From the NCBI GenBank assembly GCA_002377985.1, contig DFQW01000041.1, positions 1 to 7,840 on the forward strand: a DNA stretch of 7,840 bases. The letters run 5' to 3'. Positions 1 through 6,439 of this stretch are shown here, one piece after another. The position numbers and the translations under genes were made by a program. The notes under the pieces were generated by a model. It was not told where the DNA came from. It did no database searches and was given only the letters and a program-made list of their open reading frames with translations. This DNA comes from Halieaceae bacterium UBA3479 (lineage in GTDB: Bacteria > Pseudomonadota > Gammaproteobacteria > Pseudomonadales > Halieaceae). Position 1 is the first letter of the stretch. Each line of letters opens with the position of its first letter.

Positions 1-300
1 CGGTACCAGCGGTGAGCCGACGCCTGCGTTGTTGAGCACAATATCCAGTGCCCCCAGCGCCTTCACACTATTGGCGAAAAAGTCTGCTACGGCATCGGCG
101 CTGGCCACATCACACAGTTGCCCATAGTGGTTCCCGCCGATGGTGGTGAGGGATGCCATCGCCTCGTCTAGCCGAGTCTGCTCCACGTCACAGATGGCGA
201 CATCTGCCCCAGCCGTCACAAATGCCTCGGCGCAGGCCAAACCGATGCCGGCGCCTGCGCCGGTGATCAGTATTTTTTTGCCTTTCAGTGACAGCTCCAT
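1..300 (-). CDS. Short-chain dehydrogenase/reductase, N-terminal part (cut by window edge)
   Basis: The gene starts at base 300 on the minus strand and is still open at base 1, giving 100 residues. The classical SDR Rossmann features are present: a TGxxxGIG cofactor loop (TGAGAGIG, residues 13-20), an acidic residue at the end of the second strand (D38, in AICDVE), which usually favours NAD(H) over NADP(H), a CDV motif at 63-65, and NNAG at 90-93. The catalytic Ser and YxxxK lie beyond the window, so activity cannot be judged. ATG at 300 is supported by a GAGGGG Shine-Dalgarno at 311-306 with 5 nt spacing. These enzymes are cytosolic NAD(P)-dependent oxidoreductases. The substrate cannot be read from this part. 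The gene is divergent from the DHH gene and has no visible link to F420. Confidence 0.93.
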   Translation of the reverse strand, partial: MELSLKGKKILITGAGAGIGLACAEAFVTAGADVAICDVEQTRLDEAMASLTTIGGNHYGQLCDVASADAVADFFANSVKALGALDIVLNNAGVGSPLVP

Positions 301-339
301 AGCAACCCCTCAATGAACGCAGTGTCAGAGAATACCCGG

Positions 340-345
340 GATAAT
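340..345 (+). promoter_or_regulatory. Possible -10 box for the DHH phosphoesterase gene
   Basis: GATAAT matches the TATAAT consensus at 5 of 6 positions and lies about 55 nt before the ATG at 400. No good -35 hexamer is seen 16-18 nt upstream. It overlaps the proposed minus-strand -10, so the two divergent promoters would compete. Confidence 0.22.
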
Positions 346-370
346 GCTGGTGTGCTAAGTGATTAGGCAA
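341..370 (-). promoter_or_regulatory. Possible sigma70 promoter of the SDR gene
   Basis: On the minus strand TTGCCT (370-365) and CATTAT (346-341) are separated by 18 nt. Each matches the sigma70 consensus at 4 of 6 positions. Transcription would begin near 334, leaving a leader of about 34 nt before the ATG at 300. This is seen by eye only, and the match is moderate. Confidence 0.3.
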
Positions 371-399
371 AGACCTCGAGTTCCAATTAGACTTCGCGC

Positions 400-1359
400 A
401 TGCATTACGACGTGTTTAATGGTGACGCTGACGGCATCTGTGCGCTGTTGCAGTTGCGATTGGAAGAGCCGCTGGTTTCAACCCGCATCACCGGTATCAA
501 GCGTGATATTGCCCTGTTGGAGAGAGTTGTTGCGGAGCCGGGTGACACGGTAACCGTGCTCGATATCTCCATGGCCAAAAACAGTGACGCGCTCAGCCAG
601 TTACTCGATAACGGCGTGATGGTTGATTACATTGATCACCACGCAGCCGGTGCGATTCCCGAGCACTCTAATCTCACCGCCACAATCAGTGAGGCACCTG
701 AGGTCTGCACCGCTTTGTTGGTCAATGGGCGCCTGCGCGGAGTACGGGTCGAGTGGGCGATTACGGGTGCTTTTGGCGACAATCTTGATGAGCCCGCACA
801 GCGCCTTGCGGAGAAGTCAGGGTTGCGGGCGCCAGACATCGCAAGGCTTAAGGAACTTGGCGTCTGCATCAACTACAACGGCTATGGTCCGTCGCTGGAT
901 GACTTGCACTTTCACCCAGACGCTTTGTACGAGAGTCTTCTTGAGGCGGGGCGCCCGCAGGCGTTTCTCGATTCGTCGACCTTTCGTCAACTCCAGCAGG
1001 GGTACCAGGATGATCTTGCGGCTTCTGCGGCGCTGATACCCATCGTCGAGGAGTCGGCATTCGCCGTGTATCAACTTCCGAATGCGCCTTGGGCACGGCG
1101 TGTGAGTGGCATTTACAGTAATGATCTGGTGCGCGCTCACCCGGATCGGGCGCACGCCGTGTTGACTGAACAGGACGACGGTGCTTTTTTGGTGAGCGTA
1201 CGCGCACCCTTCAATAATCGCGCCGGCGCAGATCAGGTCTGCTCGCAGTTCGATACGGGGGGCGGTCGGGCCGCCGCAGCCGGTATCAATCGCTTACCGG
1301 CTTACGACGTGGGGGCTTTATTTGCGGCGCTGGCTACTCAATACGGTAGCCCGCGCTAG
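400..1359 (+). CDS. DHH-family phosphoesterase (RecJ/NrnA-like superfamily)
   Basis: The 319-residue protein has the DHH-superfamily metal site in order: DxDG near the N-terminus (D9, D11), a DIS aspartate (D55), the family-naming DHH triad (79-81) and GDN (126-128). These residues normally bind two Mn2+ ions for phosphodiester or phosphoanhydride hydrolysis. The C-terminal half resembles the DHHA1 substrate domain, with GGGRAAAAG at 287-295 where many relatives have GGGH. Known family members degrade nanoRNA, cyclic-di-AMP products, pAp or polyphosphate. Which of these applies here cannot be told, and relatives of this shape are sometimes simply called DHH proteins. The ATG at 400 is the first start after an in-frame TAG at 388-390, but its ribosome site is weak. 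The protein has no signal peptide or membrane segment. It is convergent with the monooxygenase, and there is no evidence that it belongs to the F420 pathway. Confidence 0.85.
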   Translation: MHYDVFNGDADGICALLQLRLEEPLVSTRITGIKRDIALLERVVAEPGDTVTVLDISMAKNSDALSQLLDNGVMVDYIDHHAAGAIPEHSNLTATISEAPEVCTALLVNGRLRGVRVEWAITGAFGDNLDEPAQRLAEKSGLRAPDIARLKELGVCINYNGYGPSLDDLHFHPDALYESLLEAGRPQAFLDSSTFRQLQQGYQDDLAASAALIPIVEESAFAVYQLPNAPWARRVSGIYSNDLVRAHPDRAHAVLTEQDDGAFLVSVRAPFNNRAGADQVCSQFDTGGGRAAAAGINRLPAYDVGALFAALATQYGSPR

Positions 1360-1363
1360 TCGC

Positions 1364-2986
1364 TTACGCCGCGTGCTTGGTGAAGGCAAGCTCGGGGAAG
1401 CCTGCATCCGCTGATTCGCGCAGCTTGTCGTAGTAGATGTGCGCGCCGCCAAAGTAAACCAACACGCGCGGCTTACGTTTCTCCAGGTTGGCGCCCATCA
1501 TCCATGAGTTCACTTTGTCACCCTGCGCCATCAGCGTTTGGTTGTGAATCTCAGCGGTGTGCTCGGACCACTCGTCTTCCGCCTGCTGGCTGGGTTCGAA
1601 CAGATCGAAGCCCTCTGACTCCATCTTTTTGATGCAGTCGGTGATATAAGCCACGTTCTGCTCGATGGAGGTGGGCAGATTGGCGAAGGGCGCTTGGGGC
1701 CCGGTGATCATAAAGAAATTGGGGTAGCCGGCCACGTAGACGCCCATGATGGACTTGGATTCATCGTCCCACTTTTCGCGCAGCGTGTGCCCATCGCTAC
1801 CGCGAATATCAATCGCTTCGAGCGCGCCGGTATAGGCCTGGAACCCGGTAGCCAACACGATGATGTCAAACTCGTAGAGATTCTCAGTGGTTTGGATGCC
1901 GGTCTCGGTAATCTCAGTGATGGGCTCGCGATCTTTTATGTCAACGAGCTTTACGTTGTCGCGGTTAAAAGCTTCGTAGTAACCGTGATCCAGCGGCGGT
2001 CGTTTGGCAAACAGCGGGTAACCCGTGGGTGTCAGCAGCTTGACCAATTCAGGGTCCTTCACTTTTTCCGCGATTTTGCTGGTAATGAAGTCTGACGCCA
2101 TCTGGTTTGCTTCGGCGCTGCCTAGAAGGTCATCAAATGTTTCAAACACCCAGCGGAAACTGCCTTTCCAGTGCTCTTCGAAGATGCGCTGCACCTCTTC
2201 GGGTGGTGTATCGACCGCATTGCGTCCGGGTGGCTGCTCAAAGGCCATGCCAAACATATGATTGCGCGCTTTGGCGATGATTTCGTCGTAGTTGTCCTTA
2301 ATCTCCTTTTCCCACTCAGGGGTCATGTCTTTCTGCATCGCCGGGAGTACAAAGTTGGGCGTGCGCTGGAACACGGTTACCTGAGCCGCGGTTTTGGCCA
2401 CCTCGGGCAGCATCTGTACGGTGGTGGCGCCAGCGCCAATAATTCCGACACGCTTGCCCGCCACGTCGAGGCCTTCCGGCCAGCGCGAGGAGTGGAAGAT
2501 CGGGCCGTTAAAGCGATCCTGTCCGGGTATGTTCGGCAGCACCGGCTGAGAAATCATGCCCATTGCGCTAACAAAATATTTAGCGGTGTGGGTTTGTCCG
2601 TCTCCGGTTCGCACATTCCAGAGACCCGTTGCCTTGTCGAACGCGGCGCTCTCAACTTCTGTGCTCAGTTGGAACATGGGCCAGAGCGCAAACTTATCCA
2701 TGACGAACTTTAGATAGGATTGTGTCTCCTCCCACCCAGAATAGCGCTTGCTCCATGACCATTCCTGCAGAACCTCTTTCGAGAACGTTAAGCAGTAGTA
2801 ATAGGATTCACTGTCAGTGGCTGCGCCGGGGTACTTGTTCCAGGCCCAGGTCCCGCCGACGTCACTGGCGCGATCGAAAACCTTGACGTTGAAGCCGGCT
2901 TCTCTAAGGTGGTAGCTCAACGAAATGCCCGCAAAACCTGCACCGACGGCAATCACGTCATAGTCTGCAGAATGGGATGCGCTCAT
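1364..2986 (-). CDS. Type I Baeyer-Villiger monooxygenase (FAD/NADPH flavoprotein)
   Basis: This 540-residue protein matches the usual length of class B flavin monooxygenases such as cyclohexanone monooxygenase (about 540). They insert oxygen next to a ketone carbonyl using NADPH and O2. Visible motifs are an N-terminal FAD-binding GAGFAG (15-20), GGTWAWNKYPGAATDSES (44-61) with the family aspartate D59, the diagnostic Baeyer-Villiger fingerprint FNGPIFHSSRWP (159-170), a second Rossmann loop GAGATT (184-189) for NADPH, KRPPLDHGYYEAFNRDNV (328-345) with the catalytic-type arginine R329, and ATGF (379-382). The in-frame ORF extends to an ATG at 3181. The start at 2986 is preferred because AGGAGA (2999-2994) sits 7 nt upstream, the FAD fold begins within 10 residues, and a good promoter lies inside the extension. 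The substrate is unknown (cyclic, linear or steroid ketone). The gene is divergent from the F420 operon. The assignment to the type I family is strong. Confidence 0.95.
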   Translation of the reverse strand: MSASHSADYDVIAVGAGFAGISLSYHLREAGFNVKVFDRASDVGGTWAWNKYPGAATDSESYYYCLTFSKEVLQEWSWSKRYSGWEETQSYLKFVMDKFALWPMFQLSTEVESAAFDKATGLWNVRTGDGQTHTAKYFVSAMGMISQPVLPNIPGQDRFNGPIFHSSRWPEGLDVAGKRVGIIGAGATTVQMLPEVAKTAAQVTVFQRTPNFVLPAMQKDMTPEWEKEIKDNYDEIIAKARNHMFGMAFEQPPGRNAVDTPPEEVQRIFEEHWKGSFRWVFETFDDLLGSAEANQMASDFITSKIAEKVKDPELVKLLTPTGYPLFAKRPPLDHGYYEAFNRDNVKLVDIKDREPITEITETGIQTTENLYEFDIIVLATGFQAYTGALEAIDIRGSDGHTLREKWDDESKSIMGVYVAGYPNFFMITGPQAPFANLPTSIEQNVAYITDCIKKMESEGFDLFEPSQQAEDEWSEHTAEIHNQTLMAQGDKVNSWMMGANLEKRKPRVLVYFGGAHIYYDKLRESADAGFPELAFTKHAA

Positions 2987-2993
2987 AACAGAT

Positions 2994-2999
2994 TCTCCT
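2994..2999 (-). promoter_or_regulatory. Ribosome binding site deciding the monooxygenase start
   Basis: AGGAGA on the minus strand lies 7 nt before the ATG at 2986. It is the main reason to reject the 65-residue longer reading that would begin at 3181. Confidence 0.8.
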
Positions 3000-3117
3000 G
3001 TTCGCTTTGACCCCGGCTCCGAGGTCCATACTTCAGTCAACTCTTTGGCCAGCGTGTTTCTTGGCACCAGATTTCTTTTCCCGGCTGACGCTTTTCTGCA
3101 CCAGTCTGGGCTAAACT

Positions 3118-3136
3118 TACTTGTGTTCAGCAAGTA
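3118..3136. promoter_or_regulatory. Candidate operator: inverted repeat TACTTG-N7-CAAGTA
   Basis: Two perfect 6 bp arms (3118-3123 and 3131-3136) flank a 7 bp centre in the space between the divergent monooxygenase and npdG genes. Total length and spacing are like TetR- or GntR-family operators, but no regulator gene is in the window. It lies just after the proposed start of the monooxygenase transcript and about 67 bp before npdG, so one bound protein could govern both sides. Confidence 0.4.
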
Positions 3137-3145
3137 GCGATGGTC

Positions 3146-3174
3146 ACTATCGCCAACGCCCTGAACCTTGTCAA
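3146..3174 (-). promoter_or_regulatory. Probable sigma70 promoter of the monooxygenase gene
   Basis: On the minus strand a perfect -35 TTGACA (3174-3169) is followed after 17 nt by GATAGT (3151-3146), which matches the -10 consensus at 4 of 6 positions. Transcription would start near 3139, giving a leader of about 150 nt before the ATG at 2986. The 6-7-6 inverted repeat at 3118-3136 would lie just downstream of that start, a typical repressor position. The promoter is close to the npdG start, so transcription in the two directions could interfere. Confidence 0.55.
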
Positions 3175-3190
3175 CGATCACTCCACATTA

Positions 3191-3195
3191 GAGGT
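3191..3195 (+). promoter_or_regulatory. Ribosome binding site deciding the npdG start
   Basis: GAGGT is 7 nt before the ATG at 3203. No comparable site precedes the upstream in-frame ATG at 3140. Confidence 0.7.
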
Positions 3196-3202
3196 TAAGA
3201 AT

Positions 3203-3880
3203 ATGTCTTCTAACGCAAAACCGTCGATCGGCATCGTCGGTGGCACTGGCGATTTGGGGCGCGGATTGGCCCTGCGATTGGCGAAAGCTGGCCACTCGGT
3301 TCTTATCGGGTCGCGCAAGCCCGAACAGGCGGTCGAGGCTGCTGAGGCGTTGTCTGGGGAGTTATCCAGTCGCGGTGTCAGCGATCACACGATAGAGGGA
3401 ATGGACAATATTACGGCGGCGAAGGACGGCGAGATTGTTTTCGTTACAGTCCCTTTTGCGGCGCATACCCCGACGTTGGAGAGTATTCGTGACGCGGTGC
3501 AGGGTAAGGTGGTCGTGGATGTGACGGTCCCGCTGGTCCCGCCGCGCGTTGCACGGGTGCAGCTGCCACCTGAAGGCAGTGCCGGCGTCATCGCGCAGAC
3601 GCTGCTCGGTGATGACGTGCATGTGGTGAGTGCGTTTCAAAACGTGGCTGCGGCGCACCTGCAAGCCGACATGGATATTCCCTGCGATGTGCTGGTGACG
3701 GGCAACGAAAAAGAAGCGCGCCAGGTGGTGGTTGATCTCATCGAATCGATGGGCATGAGGGGTTTTCATGCCGGGCTAATCCACAACGCGGCGGCAGCTG
3801 AGGCACTGACCTCGGTTTTGATCAATATCAACAAGCAATACAAAACCCACGCGGGTCTCAGACTCACAGGCATCGACTAA
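3203..3880 (+). CDS. npdG: F420H2:NADP+ oxidoreductase (NADPH-dependent F420 reductase)
   Basis: This 225-residue protein matches the Fno/NpdG family, which moves hydride between reduced F420 and NADP in the cytosol. The N-terminal Rossmann loop is GIVGGTGDLGRGLA (10-23), with the family-typical GGTGD. It is followed by GSRKPEQA (36-43), whose S37, R38 and K39 are placed to hold the NADP 2'-phosphate. The segment TVPLVPP leading into a VQLPPEGSAG stretch is a strong family signature. The start at ATG 3203 is preferred over an in-frame ATG at 3140: GAGGT (3191-3195) lies 7 nt upstream, and the fold begins at residue 8. It is the first gene of the F420 operon, only 5 bp before cofE. Lying with the cof genes it probably supplies F420H2 from NADPH, although the reaction is reversible. 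Membership of the wider NADP oxidoreductase coenzyme-F420-dependent family is certain. The F420 role is backed by context. Confidence 0.94.
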   Translation: MSSNAKPSIGIVGGTGDLGRGLALRLAKAGHSVLIGSRKPEQAVEAAEALSGELSSRGVSDHTIEGMDNITAAKDGEIVFVTVPFAAHTPTLESIRDAVQGKVVVDVTVPLVPPRVARVQLPPEGSAGVIAQTLLGDDVHVVSAFQNVAAAHLQADMDIPCDVLVTGNEKEARQVVVDLIESMGMRGFHAGLIHNAAAAEALTSVLININKQYKTHAGLRLTGID

Positions 3881-3885
3881 CCGCT

Positions 3886-4653
3886 GTGAGCTCGGGCCCG
3901 CTGCAGGTCACGCCTCTGCAAGACTTCCCGCTGATATCCGCGGGCGATGACTTGGCCGAGATGATTGTCGATGCCATGCGACGGCAGGATCTCGCGCCAG
4001 AAGCGTCGGGCGTCTTGGTGGTGGCGCAAAAAATTGTTTCCAAGTCAGAAGGGCGTTTGGTCAACCTCGCAGAGGTACTGGTAACCGAAGAAGCGGCGGC
4101 ATTGGCGGGCGAAACCCACAAGGATCCGCGTCTGGTCACGTTAATCCTGCAGGAGTCACGCGCGGTTATTCGCATCAGGCCGGGTCTGATTATCGCGGAG
4201 CACCGCACGGGGCATATTCTGGCCAACGCCGGGATTGATGCCTCTAATGTGGGTGTCTCGGGAGAGTATGTGTTGTTGTGGCCTGAAGACCCGGATGGGA
4301 GTGCTCGGCAACTATCAGCGCGCATCGCAGATTTGACGGGAATCAGCATTCCTATCGTAATCAACGATAGCCTAGGCAGACCTTGGCGGATGGGTACGGT
4401 CGGTTTTGCGATTGGCGCCTGTGGGCTGGAACCGGTTTGGGATCAAGTGGGTGAGCGCGATTTGGATGGGCGAAAAATGCAGGTAACGGCGCCGGCCATG
4501 GCCGACGCGCTTGCGGCGGCTGCCTCCTTGGTGCAAGGCGAGACCAATCAGGGCCAGCCAGTGGTGTGGGTTACCGGCTGTCCTCTTCGCGCATCAGAGA
4601 CGGCCACTTCGCGAGCTTTGCTGCGCACCCGAGGTGAGGACCTGTTCCGTTGA
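3886..4653 (+). CDS. cofE: Coenzyme F420-0:L-glutamate ligase
   Basis: CofE adds L-glutamate to F420-0 by a GTP- and metal-dependent reaction, building the gamma-glutamyl tail. The 255 residues match the single-domain CofE length. Family blocks are AQKIVSKSEGR (47-57), ESR (90-92), GLIIAEHRTG (100-109), ANAGIDASNV (113-122), LWPEDPDGSA (131-140) and the metal/nucleotide region INDSLGRPWRMGTVGFAIG (159-177). The protein ends soon after the fold. It therefore lacks the C-terminal FMN-binding nitroreductase-like domain of actinobacterial FbiB that reduces dehydro-F420. The start is GTG at 3886, 5 bp after the npdG stop. The ribosome site is weak, so translation is probably coupled to npdG. It overlaps cofD by 4 bp. 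Tail length cannot be predicted from the sequence. Confidence 0.95.
   Translation: MSSGPLQVTPLQDFPLISAGDDLAEMIVDAMRRQDLAPEASGVLVVAQKIVSKSEGRLVNLAEVLVTEEAAALAGETHKDPRLVTLILQESRAVIRIRPGLIIAEHRTGHILANAGIDASNVGVSGEYVLLWPEDPDGSARQLSARIADLTGISIPIVINDSLGRPWRMGTVGFAIGACGLEPVWDQVGERDLDGRKMQVTAPAMADALAAAASLVQGETNQGQPVVWVTGCPLRASETATSRALLRTRGEDLFR
4631..4640 (+). promoter_or_regulatory. Ribosome binding site supporting the TTG start of cofD
   Basis: GAGGTGAGGA, inside the end of cofE, lies 9 nt before TTG 4650. It supports this rare start codon, which overlaps the cofE stop as TTGA. Confidence 0.65.
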
Positions 4654-5636
4654 AAGCCCGCAGTGCCCTGCGCGGTGTCATTCTGCTGAGCGGCGGCGGC
4701 GGAGGTGCCCGGCTAGCGGCTGCCTTGCATCAGCAGCGCCCCGATATAGCGCTGGCGATCTTGACTAATACTGGTGATGATTTTCAGCATCTCGGGCTTA
4801 CGATTTGTCCGGATACCGACAGCGTGATTTACGCGCTTACCGAGCAGCTTGATCGCGCGCGAGGCTGGGGTCGCCTAGGCGAAACCTGGAATACCCTGTC
4901 TGAGATCAAGCAGATGGATGGTCCCGACTGGTTTCAGCTCGGCGATCGCGATCTTGCACTGCACCTGCAGAGATCGGCCATGCTCGGTGAAGGTAGGTCG
5001 ATGACTGATATTACGGCGACGTTGGCGCGGCGACTCGGCCTCTCGGGTACAACGCTGATTATGCCCGCCACCGAGCAATCGATTTGTACGCGCGTTTTGA
5101 CAGACGAGGGCGAAATGGCGTTCCAGCAGTACTTTGTGGCGCGCCGCTGCGAGCCGCGATTGATGGATGTTCGCTATGAGGGCATCGAGCAAGCGGTGCC
5201 CAATCAAGCCCTCTCCGAGTTGCTAAGTCTGCCCGCATGGCATGAATTCGATGTCATCGTCGGACCGTCTAATCCATTTTTGAGTGTTGCACCGATACTT
5301 GAGATCCCCGGCATGGCTTCACTCTTGCGCGAGCGGGCGAGGCGAGTGATCGCGATTTCACCCATTGTGGGTGGGCGCGCGCTCAAGGGGCCTGCTGCAA
5401 AAATTATGACTGAGTTGGCAATGTCGGTTTCCGCTAAGGGTTGGACGCAGTGGTTCGATCAACGTTATCCCGGACTGGTCGATACCTGGGTTTGGGATAA
5501 AGAGGATCAAGCAGCGCTATCCGAGGCTGAGGCATCTGCGTGTCGGGTGCGCTTCGCGCAAACCATCATGGCTGATCCAAAGCCAGCGGGCGCTTTTGCT
5601 GATTGGCTAATCGAGGAGTGTTTGGGTGTCGATTGA
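4650..5636 (+). CDS. cofD: 2-phospho-L-lactate (or PEP/3-phosphoglycerate) transferase
   Basis: CofD/FbiA transfers the three-carbon phospho-acid from the GDP-activated donor made by CofC onto FO, giving F420-0 or a variant. The 328 residues are of normal family length. Blocks in order are LSGGGGGARLA (13-23, donor-binding loop), NTGDDFQHLGLTICPDTDS (40-58, family core with metal-binding aspartates), WFQLGDRDLALH (94-105), GPSNPFLSVAPIL (205-217) and SPIVGGRALKGPAAKIM (237-253). The donor loop has five glycines, where other members have GGTG or GGVGGAR. Translation starts at TTG 4650, which overlaps the cofE stop by 4 bp and has a strong ribosome site. The end overlaps cofC by 11 bp. Family assignment is firm. 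Which acid is used (2-phospholactate, phosphoenolpyruvate or 3-phosphoglycerate) cannot be told from the motifs. Confidence 0.95.
   Translation: MKARSALRGVILLSGGGGGARLAAALHQQRPDIALAILTNTGDDFQHLGLTICPDTDSVIYALTEQLDRARGWGRLGETWNTLSEIKQMDGPDWFQLGDRDLALHLQRSAMLGEGRSMTDITATLARRLGLSGTTLIMPATEQSICTRVLTDEGEMAFQQYFVARRCEPRLMDVRYEGIEQAVPNQALSELLSLPAWHEFDVIVGPSNPFLSVAPILEIPGMASLLRERARRVIAISPIVGGRALKGPAAKIMTELAMSVSAKGWTQWFDQRYPGLVDTWVWDKEDQAALSEAEASACRVRFAQTIMADPKPAGAFADWLIEECLGVD
5613..5618 (+). promoter_or_regulatory. Ribosome binding site for the GTG start of cofC
   Basis: GAGGAG within the end of cofD lies 7 nt before GTG 5626. It supports this start and an 11 bp overlap with cofD. Confidence 0.65.
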
Positions 5637-6276
5637 GGCCTTTGTACCTCTTAAAACACTGTCACAGAGCAAAAATCGACTGGCGCCTGTGTTGACCGAG
5701 TCTGCGCGGCGGGCATTGGTAATGGCGATGGCCGAGGACGTTATCGCACGATTGCGCCAGCATCCTGGGATTGATCGGGTGCATGTTATTTGTGGCGAAG
5801 GTTGGGAAGGATCTGCATTCCTACAGGCGCCGATTTGCCTGTGGCGTGAATCCGAGTTGACGGTCAGTGGGCTGAATGCCGTGCTCAGTGCAGTAGCCAC
5901 CGACTCGGGAGCTGATGGCCAGTTATTCATTCATGCTGATTTGCCTTTTCTGAGCCATGAAGATCTGACGCAGATTGTTGCCAAGGCGGGCAAGGGCGGG
6001 GCGATCCTTTGCCCGGATCGGCATCGTGTCGGTACCAATGCGCTGTTGCGATGGCGAGCGCAATCGCTCGTGCTGTCGTTCGGAGAAAACAGTTTCGCCC
6101 GCCATAGCGCCGCCGCCAGAGTGGGTGGGGTGGATTGGTCGGAGATAGTGACGCCCGGTCTGGGTGCGGATATTGATACCGTAGATGACATTCAACGATT
6201 GCGGGATTTTGATCCAGAGCGAGAAGAGGGTGTCGCCAGACTGGGGGATCGCACGCGTATCTGGAGTCTGCAGTAG
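5626..6276 (+). CDS. cofC: Phospho-three-carbon acid guanylyltransferase
   Basis: CofC (FbiD) joins GTP to 2-phospholactate, phosphoenolpyruvate or 3-phosphoglycerate to make the GDP-linked donor used by CofD. The 216 residues have the MobA-like nucleotidyltransferase fold of the family: VPLKTLSQSKNRLAP (7-21, nucleotide-binding start), GLNAVL (82-87), HADLP (103-107, metal aspartate), DRHRVGTNALL (131-141, with the family GTN), FGENSFARH (152-160) and the closing GADIDTVDD (180-188), whose aspartates D182 and D184 likely bind metal. GTG 5626 is chosen for its ribosome site and because the fold starts at once. The donor is short-lived, so co-translation with cofD makes sense. A 163 bp gap separates it from fbiC. 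Confidence 0.94.
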   Translation: MSIEAFVPLKTLSQSKNRLAPVLTESARRALVMAMAEDVIARLRQHPGIDRVHVICGEGWEGSAFLQAPICLWRESELTVSGLNAVLSAVATDSGADGQLFIHADLPFLSHEDLTQIVAKAGKGGAILCPDRHRVGTNALLRWRAQSLVLSFGENSFARHSAAARVGGVDWSEIVTPGLGADIDTVDDIQRLRDFDPEREEGVARLGDRTRIWSLQ

Positions 6277-6439
6277 CGAGCACTGAGGTCTGGGTTGTCT
6301 GGGCAATGCTGCGACCGGTTTGCACCCACTGCCCGATGTGCGCGCCGCCTCGGGTCGGTGATCGGGGGCGGTCGGTCGCGAGAGAGACCAATTTCTGTGC
6401 TACCCAAAACCCCGCTTTAAGCGGTAGAGTACGAAGCCT
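6277..6439 (+). other. Gap between cofC and the FO synthase gene
   Basis: This is the only real break in the operon. No coding signal is convincing in it. I see a weak imperfect hairpin (arms CCCGA 6332-6336 and TCGGG 6350-6354) without a following T-run, so it is not a good terminator. No strong -35/-10 pair was found. A separate promoter for fbiC remains possible but is not shown. Confidence 0.5.
6412..6424. repeat. Short perfect palindrome before fbiC
   Basis: CCGCTT-T-AAGCGG has 6 bp arms around a single base and ends 15 bp before the ATG at 6440. There is no T-run after it, so it is unlikely to be a terminator. In RNA it could form a short stem (5 bp, 3 nt loop) close to the ribosome landing area, or it could be a protein-binding site. 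Confidence 0.35.

Noticed and set aside
1340..1380. Bidirectional terminator between the convergent DHH and monooxygenase genes
   Set aside because: Only four bases separate the stop codons, and I found no stem with a T-run in either direction.
1694..2713. Plus-strand open frames opposite the monooxygenase
   Set aside because: They lie wholly within a well-supported gene on the other strand and show no family motifs.
2987..3181. 65-residue N-terminal extension of the monooxygenase from an ATG at 3181
   Set aside because: It has no ribosome site, overlaps the promoter and operator candidates, lies outside the normal family length, and the FAD fold starts right after the internal ATG at 2986, which has AGGAGA upstream.
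3140..3202. 21-residue N-terminal extension of npdG from an ATG at 3140
   Set aside because: The Rossmann strand begins a few residues after ATG 3203, which has a well-spaced GAGGT. The upstream ATG has none.
6332..6354. Hairpin as a terminator after cofC
   Set aside because: It has only 5 bp arms, a 13 nt loop and no T-run.
5923..6407. Several minus-strand open frames opposite the end of cofC and the following gap
   Set aside because: They have low-complexity, Arg/Pro/Ser-rich products typical of antisense frames in GC-rich DNA. No motif or ribosome site supports them.
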